Below are positions 1-13,272 of a DNA stretch of 64,000 nucleotides, in pieces (position 1 is the stretch's first letter; each line of letters begins with the position of its first letter). Under the pieces are notes generated by a model, which saw only the letters and a program-made list of their open reading frames with translations, had not been told where the DNA came from and made no database searches. The stretch lies in the NCBI GenBank assembly GCA_037903355.1, contig JBAJFE010000062.1:1674001-1738000 (forward strand), given 5' to 3'. This stretch comes from Trichuris trichiura (lineage: Eukaryota > Nematoda > Enoplea > Trichinellida > Trichuridae). Both the position numbers and the translations under genes were made by a program.

Positions 1-3000
1 GCGTGAGATTGATCTTTTGCCATTTTAAAAGAATGAGTTGGAAAACTGAACATGGCTTTCATGCACACTTCGATTCAGGTTCCGTGAAAGCGGAAAATGA
101 AAATAAACTTAACAACTACCTCTGTTTGTCAGTGGCAATTCGTTATGAATATTCAATAAGGAGGGGGCTAAAAGGTTGCAAAATATAAGTGCTTTTGCTG
201 CTCCATATTTTCCATTATTAAGTCAAAATATTATATAATCCTCAACTCAACTGAGGCACAGCAGGTTCGAAAGGCTATATTTTTGCTGCGTAAAAAGGGT
301 TTCTGATTTTGCTCCTCAGCAAAGCAGTAATTAATTAATGCTAGTTTTTCGCAAGAATGATGAAGCCGCCGGCCCTCACCTGCTAATTAAGAACTGATTG
401 GCAAGTTCATACTGTGCTCTGCTTGTGAGTTTTTTCAATCCGTTGCTACTCAGAGCCATAACTAGCATGATGTATTAATAGTAAGCTTTCATTGTCACCT
501 ATCAGCTAACCAATGGTTTACATACTCAGTTTTTCTTGCATTACTGTGGTAACAGCAAACTAAAGCTTCCTCGTTGCGTGATCTATGCAACCACGTGCAA
601 AAGGCTTCTACTCAAAATGCAAACAATGAGATATGTTTTAGATGGTTATTCTGTGATGTCTTATTGTTCGTGGAATATATATATATATATACACGGCAAG
701 CGGCTTTGCTAATCAACAATGAAGAGAACTTTTACTCAGCATTTTATTATGGATTCTAAAAATTCTAAAAATCATATAAGAGCTATAACATTCGGAGCTA
801 CGCTTAAAGTCATTCTAAACTTTCATGGAAAGAGGTTCATACTGCTGCATGAACGGCAGAAATAGAGTACCATTCCCCGGATATAATTAGGAGGTTGTCC
901 TTTTCCTTAACTTTTCTTAAGTCCAGCTAAGTTTAAAGTCTCATAATCTTCTCACATTTTAGTTTTCACAGAATAAGCACTTTAATAGACCGTTTTTATA
1001 AAGTGCTTTTAAGCAGACGTATCGTCTCATGGGCCAGTAAGTTTTCAGCACTGGTAAACAATACTAACAAACACAGAGGAGCTCCATTTTTTACTTATAT
1101 ATTTTAAACCTCTTTGTTAACATATCTGAAGGATTATAAATAGTTTGTAAATTATTTCGCTAACTTTGCTCTGATGCAGGACTCTGATTACTGATTCAGT
1201 AAGATTGGCATTCACAGAGGCTCAAGAGATTCTGATGACACTTGTACATAAAATTTAGGCACTTTGCATTTACGCATTTCCCTATTCTAACGTTGGCCCA
1301 AATGCGGCATAAAAATTGTCAATTGAATTCTTATCATTCTTCCTCAAAAAAACTAAACTTTGCTTGTCCTCGAATTGACCAGGTCACTGTTAAGCCTGGG
1401 CAACAAATATACTCTTGATGAAGGGCACTTCGTCGATAAGCGAAATCCAAATTAGGCTGGTGTTCAGTGAGAGTCTATCTAGAAATTTCGTTGACGAAAA
1501 ATCGCTGGCTAGGCCACTTGAATTCTTAATTTGTTGCTCAGGAAATCCATTGCCTGAATTGATTTTGCGGGCGCGAAAAAGTGAATCAAAAAACCAGACA
1601 GCTCAGCGATTAGACTGACAGAATTTGTGAACTAATACCGGAGATGGCAAGCAATCACGAAGGCCGCGTGTTGCTGACATTTTCCAGGCGCGCGTTCCTC
1701 TGTTACCGCCGCGTAGAACTGTAGACGATAGGCTGACTGCGAAATAAGCCATCTTGTTCAACCTCATTTTAATGAGCATCATGCTGAGAAATGCTGGCAG
1801 CAAAAGTTCACTTCAATGCACTATTGATCTGTGTAGATTTGTGCAATCAATCGTTCATTGTCTCTTTTGGGCACGGCTATCATTCGGCCATCACGACTCG
1901 ATCAGTTGCGACCAAGGAATTAGTGCTTGATTAAAATAATTGTTATCTCAATCCGGTGGCACAAAGTTCATAGGATAACAATTTAACCTTACTAAATTTG
2001 CATTCACCTTTTTTTCTTCCACCATATTGCACGTTAAGAGACTAAAAACGATTTTAAAAATGCAGCATGTAAAGGAGAGCACTGGAAAGCGGCTAAGTTA
2101 AAATGTTTGTGAAAGTAATTTACGATAAGCAGAATTCGGGTAGCTTGCTTTTCACACGAAAGCACGTGACTGCTTCGAACATTATTTCGCAATTAAAGAA
2201 ACACATGGCACTCCGTCGCCCTAATGATGCTTAGAATTGCGGATCCTTCGAAATGGAAAACACCAGTTTATCCGTTTGCTTCGAAACACCTATTGTAAAA
2301 GTTCTTTACATCAACTGCTGTTGCTCTAAATTTCAGACATGTTTTGATGCTGAAATGGCTGCTACTATATGCTTGCAGTTTTAGAACCAGAAGGGCAGTC
2401 CCATTAATTGAAAGTTAAAGCCCCTTTCCAAGTTCTCAAATAGAATAATCAAGTGTCATTGCTATCAATAATCTGAGTGATATGGCTCCCGGTAAGCGAA
2501 AAAGCGTGTTACATTGCTCAAAGAAAACAAGCTATTCGTCTTGGCTTAAAGCTGATATCTGAACAAAGAAAGAGCGACTGGGAGAGCGAGTGAGAGAGTG
2601 AATGTGCTCACTTTACTTTCCGTTCGAAAGCTCAGTTGGAAAGTTACAGATTAGCCAAGAGTAGTAGAAGTGATTATATAGCTCAGGAAAACCAACTAAC
2701 AAATGACTAAGATGACGCGTCTTTTCCAATTGCCGCCTTAAAATGGTTGCTCCGTTGAATGCACACTTATCAGAGTCAATAAATGGTGTTCATCAGAAAT
2801 TCATGAACCTCCAAGGACTAACGCCCGCGTGACACGTGCCACTGTAACTGTTTATCTAAGGAAGGGCGTTTTGCAAGCCAAACTGCATTGGATGTCTTGT
2901 AGGAACTGACTGAAAGCATTTTGGATTCAAAACTGACCACTTGCTCATCCTGTGACTAAGATCGTGCATCGCTCAAAGTTATCTATTAAGGAACTCATCG

Positions 3001-5870
3001 CTCCTTATCATCCGGAGCAGCCTTGCGAAGGTGACGCATCGCTTTTGACTTTTTCGGTTATCGAAGGAAGAATCTCTGCTTAGCTGAAATCAAAGAAGAA
3101 TGCTCATTCGGTTCGGCACGAGCAACCGAGGCGGACGCCTAACTCATGCGGTTTAGTTCCAGATCATGGAGAAAATCCGAGAGGTTGACACCCGGCCAGG
3201 CTCACACGCAATGAATTGGAAAACTTGAAATCACCGCAACGGTTAAGATTCACCCGCCGAGTCAAGTTGATCCGACTAAACAGGTAAGACATTTTCTAAT
3301 AAATTTCACTGTATGCGAAAGAATGGACATCGTAGTTTCGCTAAGATCGTGGAAATTTGCTGGGTAATTTTTCATTTCAAAAGTGGGTTCTATTCTTCAC
3401 ACTACTACCATGCGATTATGTAAGGTAATGAGATTGAATATGTTTTACGAAACTTCTGTCATATTGCCGTGTCAAATCAAATCTGCATACTTGTACCTTC
3501 TGTGTATAAACAAAAGTTGTTATTAATCTTTCCAGGGATTGAATCTGACCAGTTCTCTTGTATTGGGGGCCTTTCTTAGGCAATGAAAAACCACTGTATC
3601 GTGCCACGTTCTTAAACTAAGATATTTTGAAACCGAGACTGGCTCATTTAAAGGTTCACTTGGAAACCTTACTCACACTTCCGCGTTTTTTGTAGATGCA
3701 GCGGTCATTTGTTTGACTGGCTACTTACTGAAGCAGCTGGCGGGAAATGCATTCTCTTTCCCCAGAACGTTGTAAACAATGAATTATTAATGTGCTGGAA
3801 TGCTTCAAGGCGATCATGGCCTTCTCATTTCCTTCTCGAGTGACGAAAAGTAATCTAAGATACCTTCTTGCTGAACTTGTCTATCCTCATGCGATGTTTC
3901 GCATTTCTTAGGCAAGAGTTTTAACTAATGACTTATTTTTTCCCGTTAAAGGTAGAACAACTCTGCCATGTTTCTGCGCGTCCTGCAGAGTTGGACTGCC
4001 TTTCTGACTGTGACACATAAACATGGAAAAATAAGGGTTTATTTAGATGATGGTGCCTGCACGTCTCGGCTTGAGGAAAAGTGTTGTAGTTCTCCAACTA
4101 ACGTATAGGCATAAGGTAAGCCAATCCTGTTTCCGTATAACGTCATTTCAACATCAGTTTTGCTGCTGTTTGCACTTCCTCGTTTCTAACTGCTAATTTA
4201 CTGACTTGAGCGCATAGTGCTACGCAACCTGTAGGCTTAAAGCGTGCCAGTGATTCTGCTTGTAGCAAAGTTTGAGCAAGATGTCCATTGTTATTGTCAC
4301 TTCCGCTTTTCTTACATACATTTTTTCACTCCACTTACTAGCTTTACCATTGAAAGCATATCCCGCTTTTCACTAAGGTAGCGATTTTTAATGCATGACA
4401 ACGAAATAAGCAGATGCGAGCGTAAAAGACTGCAACCCAATTAAACAAGCGAAAAGGAAAACATTCATTTGAGAAGGCTCCCCATTACTGAAGTGTTATT
4501 TAATTGTATTTTAAAAAAGATTTTTATTGTGAATAAGCACCACCTTTAGCCTCCTAGTTTGGAATTTTTTCAAAAACTGCCAAGTTTATGTAATCAGTAG
4601 ACGGTATGCGCAAAACTTTCATTTAAAGCCGTGCTAGTACGTGCAGACGCAACAAAAGGCCGGGGCCTGTTGTCTACTTGAATATAGAATTTTTAGAACA
4701 GCTTTTCAACAGTCTGCACCGCAGCCAGAGTGATAAATAAGTTAAATATTCTTATCGAAAAGATAAATAGAAGTGTCAAAAGCGGCAGTAGTATTCAATA
4801 CGTCCGTCTTTGGCTCGCTGATAGGTTCTCGATGATAACATTGACCTAACTTCCTCTAAAGCTTTTGTAATCTTGTCAAATTGCCCGAGTGATCAGCAGG
4901 CCAAAAAAGGAATTTCGACATAGTTTGAAAAGCTTCAACATTTAAGTGCGAAGATTAAACAAATAGAGGGCGCTTCGAACATTTTCAATTTGCGCTTAGC
5001 TCAAAGTATTAGTGATAAAATTTCAGGCTGTTTTTATTCAATTGCCCAAATGTCAAGTTCGGTCCAAACTGATTGACTATCAAGTTACTTTACTTACTTG
5101 GTTGGATATGAATGAACTGGTAGGAGAGAGCAAAGTGCGCTATTATCAGATAAAGGTGCAATTTTTTGTAATGGAAATGTCAATATTTACATGATGAAAT
5201 GCAGGGAACTTTAGCGCTGGTCACATTTTTCAGCGAGACGCGGAACGAGTAGTCACAGCAGACATTCCTTTGCTTAATTCCCTAAGCAGTGCGCTCTTTT
5301 CGTGTTGAACATCATGTTCAGCTTTGTGAGCAAAATTTGATTGCCTTTTCTTGCTTTGTGCACGTTTGGCAGGTGAAGCTTGATCAACACGGGTTTTCGC
5401 TGGAATACAGCTCCTCATCCAAAAAGCAGAAGCGCGAAAAAAGAAACATTTTTATGAACGTATTCCTTTAAATAAATTTCGTTGGATGCGTTGCCTTGCA
5501 TTCTACCGTCACTGTCACCAAAGCAAAAAGTAAAATGGCAGGCAGTTAGGCACGCGGCAGCGATAGAATTGCCACAGCAATGTGACTGCAGCCAAAGACC
5601 GTTTTAACTAGCTTGAATTCTATCCTTGCTTAAATACAAGCGTAAACTCTTCTGCTTCATAAAACTTAATTTCGGTTGTAAAGCCATGGGCAATTAAAAG
5701 ACTTGCTTTGCTCACACGTGAAACTGGGAGTGGCAGAGTGAAAAATGCTAATAAAAAATAGGAATAATAGTATGAGGGTTAAACTGTCAGCTACTGGATA
5801 AGTGCTGACAACCTTACAAGCCAAAGTTGCCCAACTAGCAGGAACCAAATGTAAAATTTGAGATCACAAC
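1..5870. other. Intergenic or intronic DNA, no gene recognised
   Basis: Open frames here are short (about 60-67 codons) and none resembles a protein family I know. The base composition is AT-rich and unremarkable. A short (AT)n run lies at about 677-692. I see no tRNA, rRNA or transposon open frame. Part of it may be the 5' flank or a 5' intron of the receptor gene that begins at 5919. Confidence 0.5.
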
Positions 5871-5899
5871 ATGTTGACGAAGTGCCGTCTTAATGACTA

Positions 5900-5911
5900 T
5901 TTTCTCTGCAG
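5900..5911 (+). promoter_or_regulatory. 3' splice acceptor just upstream of the GPCR start
   Basis: A pyrimidine-rich tract ending in TGCAG lies eight bases before ATG 5919. It either ends a 5'-UTR intron or accepts a spliced leader. It decides the start codon: the upstream in-frame ATG at 5871 would lie in the removed sequence. Confidence 0.5.
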
Positions 5912-5918
5912 GGTTTTC

Positions 5919-6962
5919 ATGGATCAGCTTGAAGGAAATCCGGACGCCGGCATACTGATTAGCGAGACAAGCACTAAAACACCTTTCAACCAAAACGATA
6001 CTCTGGGTGATGGTCTAGTCGTTGCTGTATGGACTATAGCCAGCTTCTATGGCTTACTAACCAATATTCTTGTACTATTAGCAATAGCTAGACATTCAAC
6101 CATTCGCTACAGTGTATCCTATTGGATGATGGCTAGTCTGTCCGTGTGTGATATTGTCATGCTTCTCCTGTGCTTATGGTATGTTATCCCGTCGACCTTT
6201 TGGCATGAGCAATATATGTCACTCTATTGCAAACGCAACATTGTTGGAATGTTTTTCTACAATGTTTTTTGGTACACTGGCGTCGTCCAGCTGGCTGCTG
6301 TAGCGGTTAACCGGTTGGTTAGCATAATGTACCCGATCAGTTATAAACGGCTTTTCTCCAAGTTCAACACTGCGGTCATTTTGACGGGTTGCTACGTGCT
6401 TGGCCTTTCTGTGTCAATTCCGGCTCTATTCCCATGCTGCTACACAATATATAATCACTATATTTACGTCACCATGTACGTTTCTGAAGATACGATGTAT
6501 TTTATTGTTGACGCTGTGGTCAATAGCTTAAGCTTGGTTACGATGGCCATTTGCTATGGTGCCATATTGATGAGGGTTCGTCGAAGCCATCAAAGCACAA
6601 AAAAGCATATTACGGGAGCGGCAACTCGCCAGTTGAGCAACCGTGAAATGAGGCTGTTTATTCAATTTTCAGTTGTGTCGCTTGTATTTGCTGTCACCTT
6701 CGTCACGTGGCAATGGCTTCCCAGAATATCCGTTTCCAAGTGGATCTACTTTGTGACAACGAGTTTGTTTTTCGTTAACAATTGCATCAATCCAACAGTT
6801 TATCTAATATTCAATAGTCTGCTGCGCCAGGAAATATTCCGATTGATCTGCTGCTGGCAAAAGGTAGTTTTCGTGAATAAGCGCAACGTTCAAACGGCCA
6901 ACACCAGCTCAGACGAGGCTGAAGCAGTCATGGTAAGCATGAATGGCGGAACAGAATGCTAA
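5919..6962 (+). CDS. SRX-like seven-transmembrane receptor (nematode chemoreceptor type)
   Basis: Single uninterrupted frame for a rhodopsin-type GPCR. Hydrophobic helices follow one another, starting with the segment containing NILVLLAIARH. After helix 3 the usual DRY is replaced by NRL (AVNRLVSIMYP), followed by FSKFNT, a pattern I associate with nematode SRX receptors. Helix 7 carries NPTVY, the NPxxY motif, followed by a basic cytoplasmic tail with CC (possible palmitoylation). It probably senses a chemical or peptide at the surface of a neuron; the ligand cannot be told. The frame is open from an ATG at 5871, but TTTTCTCTGCAG, ending at 5911, is a strong splice acceptor just before the ATG at 5919. 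I therefore prefer 5919, reached by cis- or trans-splicing. Other rhodopsin-family classes remain possible. Confidence 0.8.
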   Translation: MDQLEGNPDAGILISETSTKTPFNQNDTLGDGLVVAVWTIASFYGLLTNILVLLAIARHSTIRYSVSYWMMASLSVCDIVMLLLCLWYVIPSTFWHEQYMSLYCKRNIVGMFFYNVFWYTGVVQLAAVAVNRLVSIMYPISYKRLFSKFNTAVILTGCYVLGLSVSIPALFPCCYTIYNHYIYVTMYVSEDTMYFIVDAVVNSLSLVTMAICYGAILMRVRRSHQSTKKHITGAATRQLSNREMRLFIQFSVVSLVFAVTFVTWQWLPRISVSKWIYFVTTSLFFVNNCINPTVYLIFNSLLRQEIFRLICCWQKVVFVNKRNVQTANTSSDEAEAVMVSMNGGTEC

Positions 6963-9400
6963 TTCCCAACGTTCGTGAATGAAGGAAATTTAACGAATCA
7001 CTCCCACGGGCGGAATCGAATGTCTGGGACACTTTTCTGCACGCGCTTGCATTGATAAAGAAATGGTAACTGCCTCCCGCTGACAGCGAGAACGAAGAAT
7101 AAGCAAGCTTCCATGGAACATTAACGTAGGTATACGCAGTAAAATTAAGCCAAGGTTACATATATGCATTGATCATAGCTGATGCGCCTTGGAGAGGCAT
7201 CAGAAACGTCCAGGAAAGCGAGTATGCTATGCAGATTTGACGCCTTTTTGTTTACTGCTTAACCTTGAAACAAGTACAAAGTATCTTGGCGGCATTCAGG
7301 ACACCATAATAGCAGAACGGAATTATCGATGGAAAAATAAATTGCATTTTTCAATCCAGGGCACTGATCGACCTAATGCGTTCGTTTAGCATCTGTCAGC
7401 CAGAGAAGTCCATTAAGAAAATCATTGAGGGAGCTAAGGTGAAAGTATAAAACTTTGGCTAATTTCATTTTTTGACTAAAACTACTTGGTAATTGTTAGT
7501 CAATTAAGTATTAAGTATTAAATCAGACGCATCATTTCAGCAAGGGCGTTATTCCACTGTGGGATCTGTTATTAATAATATTCCTAATTACTACAAGCTA
7601 TACTCTCGGAGTAGTAAATGATCTGTTCCGGATCATCCCGACTTTACTACTAGGAATCCAGCCAAGCTTAAGACTTCAAAAATTTGGCTAAGCTAAGATC
7701 TGCGATTTCTGAAAATATCAATTCCGGTTGAAAATTTGCTAGCCTAGCAATCCAAGCGATAGCTGCGTCGAATCTTTTGAGAAAGCAAAAATAAATGAAA
7801 CTTCATCGATTTGAATTTCTAGCACGCTTTTGATCTGCTGAGCATGCTTTCACGTGTTGGGATTTGTATGTCAACGGTTTGTCACAGGACGTCCTCGAGG
7901 GTTCAGCTCGGTGGAAGGCTAGCGACAGATTTGAATAGGGCATAAATCTCGAGGGTTCTTGCCATTTAAAAAAACCTTGATACTAAGGTGGCAACAATGA
8001 TGTGGTCATCTTGTGGGACAAAATACCACTGGACGGAGGCCAACTATGGGAATGGCAAAATGCTAAGCGAAAAGTAAGCTGGCTTTCCATCAATCAATTC
8101 AAAAAATGGCAACTGATTGTATCAGGCAGCACCTATAATTGATCAGTTGATAACTCCGCCTGATACTGCCTTTGTATGGCAAAGTTGGCGGCCTATTTTT
8201 CACGTCATAATTAACTTTGACTCGCGGAATTTATCTACATGGTCAATTGATTTATCCAAAATCTGATCAGCCGATACGCTGACGCGGCAGGAATTGTCCC
8301 CCTAAGTGTCCTAGAGGCGGGACGTCGTCACGCGTTTATTCGAAAATCATCATGTGCTACACGATTTAAAAAGATAGCTAATTCTTATGCCAATTCAAGA
8401 ACATTTGAAGCGAACTTCAGGACGAATACCGATTGATTAGAAACGTACTAACCAAGCAAAATATTTTTAACAGAACGAGCATACTGATGCCTAAAACTTT
8501 TTTTCATGCTTTTCAAGTACCGGAGAACTTCATAAAAAATATTTTACCATTCTGCCATGGAGGATTTGCCAGAACATCAGTAACCATTAATAATACTAAC
8601 AGATATCACCTCTTAATAAAGCATCTGCAAAGTCGAAAAAAATTTCAGTCTCAGAGACTGCATAATTCAATTTAAGTTTTACTTTGACAAACATCAATTG
8701 CTTAGATAGCCGATCGCTGTAGGTAGTTTATTCGATTTTCTTTTACAACTAGTGACCCATGATAGAATAAAACACTTTTAATTCCGTAACAGTCGGAACC
8801 TTTCGAGGTTACAGCGGACAACTTTGGAAGGTGATTACGCATATAGCATAAGTAGTGCACATTGACAATATATTTACGAGCTAATTTACTACGGCTTGAA
8901 AAAACTGAATTGGAACAGGCGGGCGATTATGCGTTCGGACTGTCGTTTGTCTAGTCAACTCGTTTTGCACTAACTGTTGACTACTACATGTGGAACTTAC
9001 AAGGGGAGTTAAAAGCGAAAATGATAAGAAGGTACAACATAATTGGGTAATCGATAAATGTGAAAGCGTAGTTTCGTAAAGGAAACCAAAAAAATCAAAG
9101 ATGAGTTAAAGAAGAGAATTAATAGAGAGGGTGTGAGCAGAGTGGATGAACAAACCAATAAACTAAGAGTTAAACCTCAGAAAAAGAGAGAAGATTTATA
9201 CCGAAATAGGAAAGGAGGGTTTGAATGCTAATAGAAATGAAAAGACGAAAGAAGGAAAGAAAAAATAATTTGCCGCTTATTACTAAGGGCACTGTCGTGC
9301 ACAAGCCACGGAATATATTGATAAAGTATAAACTGTTAGACTAAAGAAACGTATTTTTCTTAACCTGAGAATTTTGTTTGACAAACGGTAAAGGCGTATT
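6963..9400. other. Gene-free stretch between the GPCR and the BEL/Pao remnants
   Basis: I see no recognisable coding sequence. The longest frame, at 8433-8675, is low in complexity and matches nothing I know. At about 9000-9260 the DNA is purine-rich on the plus strand (many GA and AAG runs). Confidence 0.45.
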
Positions 9401-9415
9401 TTGGTGCAATGTTGG

Positions 9416-9482
9416 GTTGGTTGGTCGCTTTGAAGAAAAAGAGTTTGTATTCTTTCCCTGTCGCTAGGTTTGGTACCTGACA
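9416..9482 (+). repeat. Direct repeat, left copy (possible BEL LTR end/PBS)
   Basis: This segment shares GTTTGTATTCTTTCCCTGTC and surrounding sequence with 14811-14880. It includes GGTTTGGTACCTGACAG, where TGGTACC could be a tRNA primer-binding site just inside an LTR. The pair brackets the two BEL/Pao copies. Confidence 0.45.
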
Positions 9483-9858
9483 GTACTGGAGGCTCCAGCG
9501 AGAGCTTGCCTGTGCATCTTGCGGAATGATGTCTGCGTGCAGATGTAGTGGACGTGTGAAAGGTGGCCGAAAGGTTCCCACTTCAAGCGCGAAACGTCTT
9601 TCCAGTCGCCCGGATTCATGCGGTCGATGACGCGGTTAAGGCGTTGCGGAAAAAAGTAGAGGCAGTCTGCATAAAGCTGGCAAGAGTTCCTGATGTCACT
9701 CGCGTGAATGAATCATCTTGGCAAGTTGCCAATGAGTCATCAGCATCAACGCATCAGACCTCCCATGGAAACCCTAGACGGATAGTTTCTTCTGGAGCGT
9801 TGGACGCTTCCGCAGCTCACGAGGAGCAGAGGGCAGGCCAAAGCTTTAGTAGAGCCCG

Positions 9859-10104
9859 GTGCTTGATGAGTCAGTGGGAGCCATGGATGAAAACTGGATC
9901 TCCCAACCAAGGCAAGTAGACGCAACAAATAATGCGGGTCACTGTTTCCCATTGGTGGACCCTGTACAATGCATTGAGCCTTTCGATGGGGACCCCCTAA
10001 AATTGAATCTGTTTACTGGCAGTTTTCGTGCTCTTGTTCATGATGTGATGCCATCTGAAGCAATCAAGATGGCTTATTTGAGCGGTTACCTTCCCCTCAG
10101 GTGA
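9859..10104 (+). pseudogene. BEL/Pao gag-like fragment
   Basis: An 81-codon frame containing IEPFDGDPLKLNLFTGSF. This resembles the conserved BEL/Pao gag region (a structural protein that packages element RNA), where an E-x-FDG-x-P motif is followed by a hydrophobic F-x-x-SF helix. The frame stops at 10104 before the rest of gag. An upstream overlapping frame at 9563-9919 may be the gag N-terminal part in a shifted frame. No zinc knuckle was seen. Confidence 0.5.
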
Positions 10105-10337
10105 GGGACAGTATCGTCACGTATTTACACGTCCCCGAGTTAGGCGTTTACACATGGTTTGGAAAAGCGTAGGAGCTCCTAAAAGGAAAACTCGGTTGGA
10201 GGCCAACTATCAGAACGCCGATTGATGAGACAGCAATGATTGATGAAGGCATATACTGAAGCAATGGAAGAATCTCCGCAACTAGGTCACGCGGAAAAGG
10301 TCGACGAAGATTCTATGAACAGTGGTCGCAGACGAAG

Positions 10338-11294
10338 TTGGTTCTTACCGCACCATGCAGTTGTCTAATTGCAAAGGCCAGACAAGGTCCGCCTAGTGTT
10401 ACACGCGTCGGCGCGATCATATCATTAAACGATTGCGGCGGCGTGTTACAGGGCATATCATTAAACGATTGCCTGCTAAAAGGGCCTGGCCTTTTGGTAG
10501 ATCTGGTCAGGATGTTGTTAAAATTCCGAAGCCGAAAGGCACCATTCTCTGCCGACATAGAGAAAATGTACCACGAAGTTGAGGTGCCAGTTACAGACCG
10601 ACCGACGTTACAATTCTCTTCTGGAGAAAGGCGGGTTCGAGAAAATGCTCCTTTGTTTACCGAATGCGCGTGCATGTCTTTGGCTCAACGTCGTCTCCGA
10701 GTTGTTGCATACATACCTTACGCCAAGCAGCAGAAGCACACCGAAACACTTTTCCTGAAACAGCGGACCGAATTGGAGAAAACATGTACGAAGACAGTCA
10801 GTCTACTAGACTCTGTTGATACCTTGAAGAAAGCGCAGGGACTTCACCAGCAGATTGTGACAATCTTAGACAACTCTGGTTTTCGAATCAGGAAATGGGC
10901 ATCCTCTTCCCGAAGTCTGCTTGCCAAAATTCCGTCAAGTGAAAGAGCCGAACTACAAGTCGACCTAACACGAGATACACTCGGGAATGAGAAGACTTTA
11001 AGCCTTCTCTGGGATTGCGAAAACGATGTCTTTCGTTTTAACTGGACAAGGCCAGAAGGTTTTCCCCATACAAAGAGACAAATTCTAAGCATCGTAGCCC
11101 GCGTCTTTGATCCGTTAGGATTTCTAACCCCAGTCACTGTTGAGGCGCGGATAAGATTACAGGAGCTTTGGATCGCCAAGTACGGATGGGATGATACTCC
11201 TGACGAACAATTTCTTGTTCGTTGGAACGCCTGGTTGACCGGCATGAATAATCTTTCCTCGCTTGCTGTTCCCCAATGCGTATGTCCAACATGA
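10338..11294 (+). pseudogene. BEL/Pao pol fragment: reverse transcriptase and connection
   Basis: One open frame of 318 codons. Residues about 55-90 carry the RT motif SADIEKMYHEVEVP with the first catalytic aspartate. The later catalytic Y-x-DD block is absent: the frame jumps from finger/palm sequence to the connection region, so DNA has been lost near 10620-10700. An internal duplication repeats ISLNDC at about 10425 and 10460. Residues about 250-300 are the Pao-type linker (DPLGFLTP). It cannot make an active polymerase as it stands. Confidence 0.7.
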
Positions 11295-11333
11295 GAACCA
11301 ATAGGACTACATATTTTTTCGGACGCCAGTGAA

Positions 11334-11588
11334 GTGGCGTACGGAGCCGTTGCATATCTACGAGTCAGTTCTGATGGAAATAATCGTCACATTACGCTGG
11401 TCAAGGCAAGGGCCCGCTTAACGCCAATACGTCAGATGACCATTCCGCGGTTGGAACTGCAGGCAGCTGTGATTGCAGTGAAACTAGCTAGCTCTACCAA
11501 CGGGTTGAGTTTGTGCATTGGTGACGTTATTTTTTGGACTGCTTCATCCGTAGTGTTACACTGGTTAAACGGCAATGGACACCGATAA
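11334..11588 (+). pseudogene. BEL/Pao RNase H-like fragment
   Basis: The frame opens with YGAVAYLRVSSDG and continues to PRLELQAAVIAVKLA, the signature of the RNase H-like region of BEL/Pao pol. In this class the preceding text is normally FSDAS, and a frameshifted version of it is visible just upstream (about 11318-11333). The frame stops at 11588; coding resemblance continues in other frames to about 11800. Confidence 0.65.
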
Positions 11589-11885
11589 TCCCAGTTTGTC
11601 GAAAACCGTATTAACGAAATATTGAACGCCTCAACAACTGCTGATCAATGGCGTTTCGTACCGGGCAAGGAAAATCCAGCGGATGTTTTATCGAGAAGGC
11701 TCACTGTCAGGTCGTTGCACTGCGACCATCGGTGGTTCAAGGAGCCAGAATTTCTTTACCGTCACCGATGACTGGCCAACCTTTGAACTGTCCTTTAAAG
11801 GAATTAAGAAACAATATCTTGAAGAACTGGTGATAACTCGCGCCCTTCGAATACAGCGTCCAGAAGAACATGACGATGCAATAAT

Positions 11886-13272
11886 ATGTGCCATATCACG
11901 AGTGCCGAATTGCGTCGTCTGCTACGCATTGTTCGCTTGGTACAACGCTTTGTGAACCTGTGTCGTCGATCACAAGCCAACCGCGCGCATCCAGATGCAG
12001 AAACATTGTCTTTCGCTGAAGCATGGAAATTACGCATCCGAAAGGTTCAAGAAGAATGCTTTCCAATAGATATCAACTTGCTAAAAACCAAAGGGGGAGT
12101 CTCTCTACGGAGCAGACTTCTTCAGTTAAACCCCTTTCTGGACGAATTCGGTATTATCCGTGTCGGTGGACGGTTGAAGCATAGCCACTTGAGTGCAGAA
12201 GCAAAACATCCTCCGATCCTATCATTGAAAGATTTCACAACGATGTTAATCGAACAAGTCCATAAGGATCGTCCACATTCAGGTACTGAAGACATATTGG
12301 CTGAATTATGGGTTCAGGGATGGGTCATAGATGGGAGAGCTGCTGTGCGCCGCGCAATTTATAATTGTGTGACTTCCTGAAAAAAAATGAAGCAAAGTCT
12401 ATGATTCCTCTCTCAGCTCAACTCCCGCAATGTCGTGTACAAAGACCAGTTCATATGTTTGCGTCAACTGGAATAGATTACTTTGGTCTTATTTCCGTAT
12501 CCGAAAGGTTCTCAGTGAAACACTGGATATGCCTGTTTACGTGTATGGCAGTACATACCGTTCATTTAGAAGTTAGTAGGTCGATGGGTGCAGATGGCTT
12601 TTTGTGTGCGTCCAGGCGTTCGTTGCATGAAGTGGCATGCCGTCAGTGTGTATATCTGACAATGGGACCAATTTCTTGGCACGTCAGCGAGAACTTTCAA
12701 AAGGCGTTCAACACCTAAACTCGACGCGCATTAGAGAATACATGGTACAAAAAGGTGTGAAGTGGCTACTCAACCCTCCTGGCACATCACACTTTGGCGG
12801 AGCATGGGAACGCCTGATCCGTAGTGCGAAAAGAGCACTGACAGTGGCTGTAAACGGACAACATCTTACGGACGAAATTTTACAAAGCGTAATCGTGGAA
12901 GTTGAAGGCCTCCGGAATAGACATCCTTTAACTCACGTCAACCATCATCGGGATGACGCAAAGCCAATAACGCCCAACCATTTTCTGCTCGAACACCTCT
13001 ATGCAATGGTTCCAGCGGACTTTTTCCACCCCAAACAAATAACGTCCCATCGTCGCTGGAGGGTGGCACAAACGACAGTGGATCAATTCTGGCACCGTTG
13101 GATACGTGAATACGTTTCGATGGTAAATAGGGGTCGTGCAGAACGGCTAAAGCTCGAGAACATCGAGACTGGGGATGCAGTACTATTCATGGGCCCATCG
13201 AGCCACAGAGGTATTTGGAGAATGGATTGTGTAGGGAAGCTATACCCTGGTCAAGACGGCTGGCTATGTTAG
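11886..13272 (+). pseudogene. BEL/Pao integrase, in three frames
   Basis: Three overlapping open frames (11886-12380, 12365-12718, 12637-13272) together cover an integrase. The first holds GGRLKHSHL and a downstream H-x-G segment, typical of the zinc-binding H2C2 region. The second has FASTGIDYFG and VHLEVSRSM around the first catalytic Asp. The third has the DNGTNF Asp region, then WERLIRSAKRAL with the catalytic Glu, then PLTHV and TPNHFLLEHL. Frame changes near 12370 and 12640-12700 separate the parts. A C-terminal domain may continue to 13454. Confidence 0.75.

Noticed and set aside
5871..5918. Upstream in-frame ATG of the GPCR
   Set aside because: A strong TTTTCTCTGCAG acceptor lies between it and the ATG at 5919, so the 16 extra residues are probably intron or outron.
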